Assembly: GCA_030591285.1 (NCBI GenBank)
Contig: JAUVBH010000068.1
Coordinates: forward strand, 1 to 7,709
Origin: Thermoplasmatota archaeon
GTDB lineage: Archaea; Thermoplasmatota; Penumbrarchaeia; Penumbrarchaeales; Penumbrarchaeaceae
DNA: 7,709 nt
Direction: 5' to 3'
Under the pieces are notes generated by a model, which was not told the origin of the DNA, did no database searches, and saw nothing but the letters and a program-made list of their open reading frames with translations. A program made the translations under genes and the position numbers. Positions 5,962 to 7,709 of this stretch are shown piece after piece (position 1 is the stretch's first letter; every line of letters begins with the position of its first letter).

Positions 5962-6897
5962 ATGAAGATACTAGTAACCGACGGGATTGCTCCCGAAGCC
6001 GTAAAAATGCTCGAAGAGGCTGGACATGAGGTCACACTCGATGAAGCCAGCCCAGAGAAACTTCTCGAGATCATTGGTGATTTTGATGCATTGATGGTCA
6101 GGTCCAGAACCAAGGTAAGGACCGATGCCATCGACAAAGCAGGAGATCTCAAGGTCATTGGAAGAGCCGGGATCGGTGTTGACAACATTGATATCAAGTA
6201 CGCGAAGGAGAAAGGTATCAAGGTCGTTAATGCCCCCATGGGCAGCACTTTGTCCGTAGCCGAACTTGCTTTTGCACACATGCTGGCCCTGGCCAGAGGT
6301 GTGGTAAGGGGTACGGAGGGAATCAAAACCGGCAAGTGGTTGAAAAAGCAGCTTAAGGGAATGGAGCTCGATGGGAAGACCATTGGGATCCTTGGATGTG
6401 GTAGGATTGGACAAGCCCTTGCTGCAAGATGTCAGGCCTTTGGTATGACAACAATTGGTTTCGATCCATATCTGCCAAAGGAAGTTGCAGATGCTGCCGG
6501 GATAGAACTCGTCGATATCGATACGATCTATGGGAGATCGGATTTCATATCAATGCATCTCGCCCTGACCGAAGAGACCAAGCACATGATATCGACCAAG
6601 CAGTTCGAGATGATGAAGGATTCAGCTTATCTGATCAACTGCGCCCGCGGTGGAGTGGTTGACGAGGAAGCACTCTACAACGCTCTGAAAGAAGGTAAGA
6701 TCGGTGGTGCTGGTGTGGATGTTTTCGAAACGGAACCTCCCGGAGAGACAAAGCTAGCAGAGCTTGACAACATTGTATTCACTCCTCATATTGGTGCAAA
6801 TACAACGGATGCCCAGCTCAAAGCCGGCACCATGGTCTCCGAACAGGTCATCATGGCCCTGAAAGGCGATGCACCCATCCACTGGGTGAACAAGTAA
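5962..6897 (+). CDS. serA: D-3-phosphoglycerate dehydrogenase (short form)
   Basis: The likely reaction is NAD-dependent oxidation of 3-phosphoglycerate to 3-phosphohydroxypyruvate, the first step of the phosphorylated serine pathway. The 311-residue D-2-hydroxyacid dehydrogenase has an N-terminal lid with MVRSRTKV (45-52), RAGIGVDNID (68-77), SVAELAFAHMLALARG (98-113), the Rossmann motif GCGRIG (145-150) with acidic D168 favouring NAD, and the catalytic triad R229 (NCARGG), E258 (FETEPP) and H276 (TPHIGANT). The chain ends at WVNK, so the regulatory ACT and intervening domains of long SerA are missing, suggesting no serine feedback through that domain. A related activity such as hydroxypyruvate or glyoxylate reductase cannot be excluded by sequence alone. 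A TTG at 5926 would extend the frame by 12 codons, but it overlaps the TATA element; ATG 5962 with GGGGT seven bases upstream is preferred. No other serine-pathway gene is visible here. Confidence 0.88.
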   Translation: MKILVTDGIAPEAVKMLEEAGHEVTLDEASPEKLLEIIGDFDALMVRSRTKVRTDAIDKAGDLKVIGRAGIGVDNIDIKYAKEKGIKVVNAPMGSTLSVAELAFAHMLALARGVVRGTEGIKTGKWLKKQLKGMELDGKTIGILGCGRIGQALAARCQAFGMTTIGFDPYLPKEVADAAGIELVDIDTIYGRSDFISMHLALTEETKHMISTKQFEMMKDSAYLINCARGGVVDEEALYNALKEGKIGGAGVDVFETEPPGETKLAELDNIVFTPHIGANTTDAQLKAGTMVSEQVIMALKGDAPIHWVNK

Positions 6898-6904
6898 GCA
6901 TGGA

Positions 6905-6928
6905 TGGGGCTTCTGAAAAGGGGCCCCA
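6905..6928 (+). terminator. possible hairpin terminator after serA
   Basis: TGGGGC and GCCCCA form a perfect six-base stem with a 12-base loop, starting seven bases after the serA stop and followed by the pyrimidine-rich GTCTTCTT. It lies before the TATA box of the next gene, so it could end the serA transcript. Hairpin-dependent termination is not general in archaea, hence modest confidence. Confidence 0.45.
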
Positions 6929-6944
6929 GTCTTCTTAATCACTG

Positions 6945-6952
6945 TTATAAAC
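6945..6952 (+). promoter_or_regulatory. TATA box for the acyltransferase gene
   Basis: TTATAAAC is centred about 26 bases before the ATG at 6975. The sequence right before the ATG (AGGTCATCCC) has AGGT only six bases away, but the TATA spacing predicts a transcript beginning at or very near the ATG, so a leaderless mRNA is more likely. Confidence 0.6.
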
Positions 6953-6974
6953 CATAATTCCTTTAGGTCATCCC

Positions 6975-7709
6975 ATGTCAGATGGTATCGAGGTCAGGTT
7001 GTATCAGGAAGAGGACCACGACAGGTGGGACCGGTTCGTGGGATCTTCCAACAATGGTACAATATTCCATCTTCAGAAATTCCTTGACTACCATGAAAAA
7101 GGAAAATTCGATTTCCACCATCTGATCTTTGAAAAGGACAGCAATATCTTTGCAGTTCTACCAGGTCAGCTGCGGGATGGTGTATTCAAATCTCCGATGG
7201 GTGCCAGTTTCGGTGGATTTGTCACCAAGGACATATCATACGATACAGCGATCGAGATCGTCGATCGGTTCATGGAACATGCAAAAACAAACAGCTTCAA
7301 AGAGATCTACATCACTCCCCCCCTCTCTGTTTATTATAAAATTGTGACCCAGAATATAGAATATGCATTGTTGCATAGGGGCTTTGATTATGATGTTCAT
7401 CTATATTCGAGTGTTGTGGATCTGAGACGAATATATGATCTTCCACACTTTCATAAAAAAGCTCGAAACGCTGTTAAAAAAGCAAAAAAATCTGGATTAA
7501 AAGTCGAGATCAATAACGATTTTGATACGTATTACCCCATACTGTCTGCAAATAAAATGAAGTTCAACCTGTCCCCTACACACACACTTGAAGAGCTCAA
7601 GAGGATAGACAAGCTTTTGCCTGGAAACCTGCATTTATTCCTGGTTAAACTGGAAGAGAGGGTAATCGGAGGAAGCATGATAATCACAGGAAATGACAAG
7701 ACTTTGATA
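6975..7709 (+). CDS. FemAB/GNAT-fold acyltransferase-like protein, 3' end cut by window
   Basis: The open frame runs from ATG 6975 through 245 codons to the window end with no stop, so the gene is partial. It resembles FemAB-like / GNAT-fold proteins often found in polysaccharide, S-layer or peptidoglycan-like loci, which transfer an acyl or aminoacyl group. Seen here are the N-terminal NNGTIFHLQKFLDYH (26-40), FKSPMGASFGGFV (71-83), the basic segment HKKARNAVKKAKKSG (161-175), TLEELKRIDKLLPG (204-217) and LFLVKLEERVIGGSM (221-235), a typical GNAT core strand pair. Donor and acceptor are unknown, and no signal peptide or membrane segment is seen. The base composition changes inside the gene: hand counts give 47-48% GC in 7021-7080 and 7201-7260, 28% in 7441-7500 and 33% in 7501-7560, with Lys written mostly as AAA. 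It has its own TATA box. Confidence 0.75.
   Translation, partial: MSDGIEVRLYQEEDHDRWDRFVGSSNNGTIFHLQKFLDYHEKGKFDFHHLIFEKDSNIFAVLPGQLRDGVFKSPMGASFGGFVTKDISYDTAIEIVDRFMEHAKTNSFKEIYITPPLSVYYKIVTQNIEYALLHRGFDYDVHLYSSVVDLRRIYDLPHFHKKARNAVKKAKKSGLKVEINNDFDTYYPILSANKMKFNLSPTHTLEELKRIDKLLPGNLHLFLVKLEERVIGGSMIITGNDKTLI

Noticed and set aside
5919..6414. Two long minus-strand open frames opposite serA
   Set aside because: SerA motifs are clear on the plus strand. The antisense frames overlap each other and show no family resemblance.
1..7709. Impression of many GATC tetranucleotides
   Set aside because: Frequent GAT (Asp) and ATC (Ile) codons can explain it, and I did not compute an expected count.
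1..7709. CRISPR array, insertion sequence, integrase or tRNA-associated integration site
   Set aside because: No repeated spacer units, terminal inverted repeats or transposase/integrase motifs were seen. The tRNA 3' end lies at the window edge, so integration beyond it cannot be judged.

Overview
The window looks like ordinary chromosomal DNA from a euryarchaeal-type archaeon, most likely a member of Thermoplasmatota. The evidence is a RadA recombinase, a Pelota-type ribosome rescue factor, archease, a DUF5611-like protein, a tandem Lrp-like regulator, TATA-box promoters and several apparently leaderless genes. The phylum is an inference from gene content and style; there is no rRNA or other decisive marker. 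I see no mobile element, CRISPR array or rearrangement.

Layout: two arms diverge from a 69-bp intergenic region (4197-4265). Leftward (minus strand) in transcription order are archease, a two-module bactofilin-like protein, a duplicated winged-helix regulator, radA, a small DUF5611-like protein and tRNA-Gly(CCC). Rightward (plus strand) are pelA, a DUF2085 membrane protein that overlaps it by 4 bases, a short-form D-3-phosphoglycerate dehydrogenase (serA) and the first 245 codons of a FemAB/GNAT-like acyltransferase cut by the window end. No gene-free stretch exceeds 300 bases; the longest (2591-2754) holds the regulator's probable promoter, a 13-bp palindrome and a T-rich possible terminator.

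Functional threads: archease (RtcB ligase activation) and Pelota (rescue of stalled ribosomes) are both RNA quality-control functions and are fired from one back-to-back promoter region. RadA handles homologous recombination, and the DUF5611-like gene behind it has no clear promoter of its own, so the two are probably cotranscribed. SerA opens serine biosynthesis and has its own TATA box. The acyltransferase begins what may be a cell-surface or polysaccharide locus beyond the window.

Two start types are visible. Archease, pelA and the acyltransferase have a TATA box centred about 24-27 bases before ATG, which predicts leaderless mRNAs. RadA, the regulator, the DUF2085 gene, serA and the DUF5611-like gene have GGAGGT- or GGGGT-type Shine-Dalgarno matches. 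I did not find an obviously new multi-gene system. The best leads are the duplicated bactofilin, the duplicated regulator with its upstream palindrome, the pelA-DUF2085 coupling and the sharp AT-rich shift inside the last gene.
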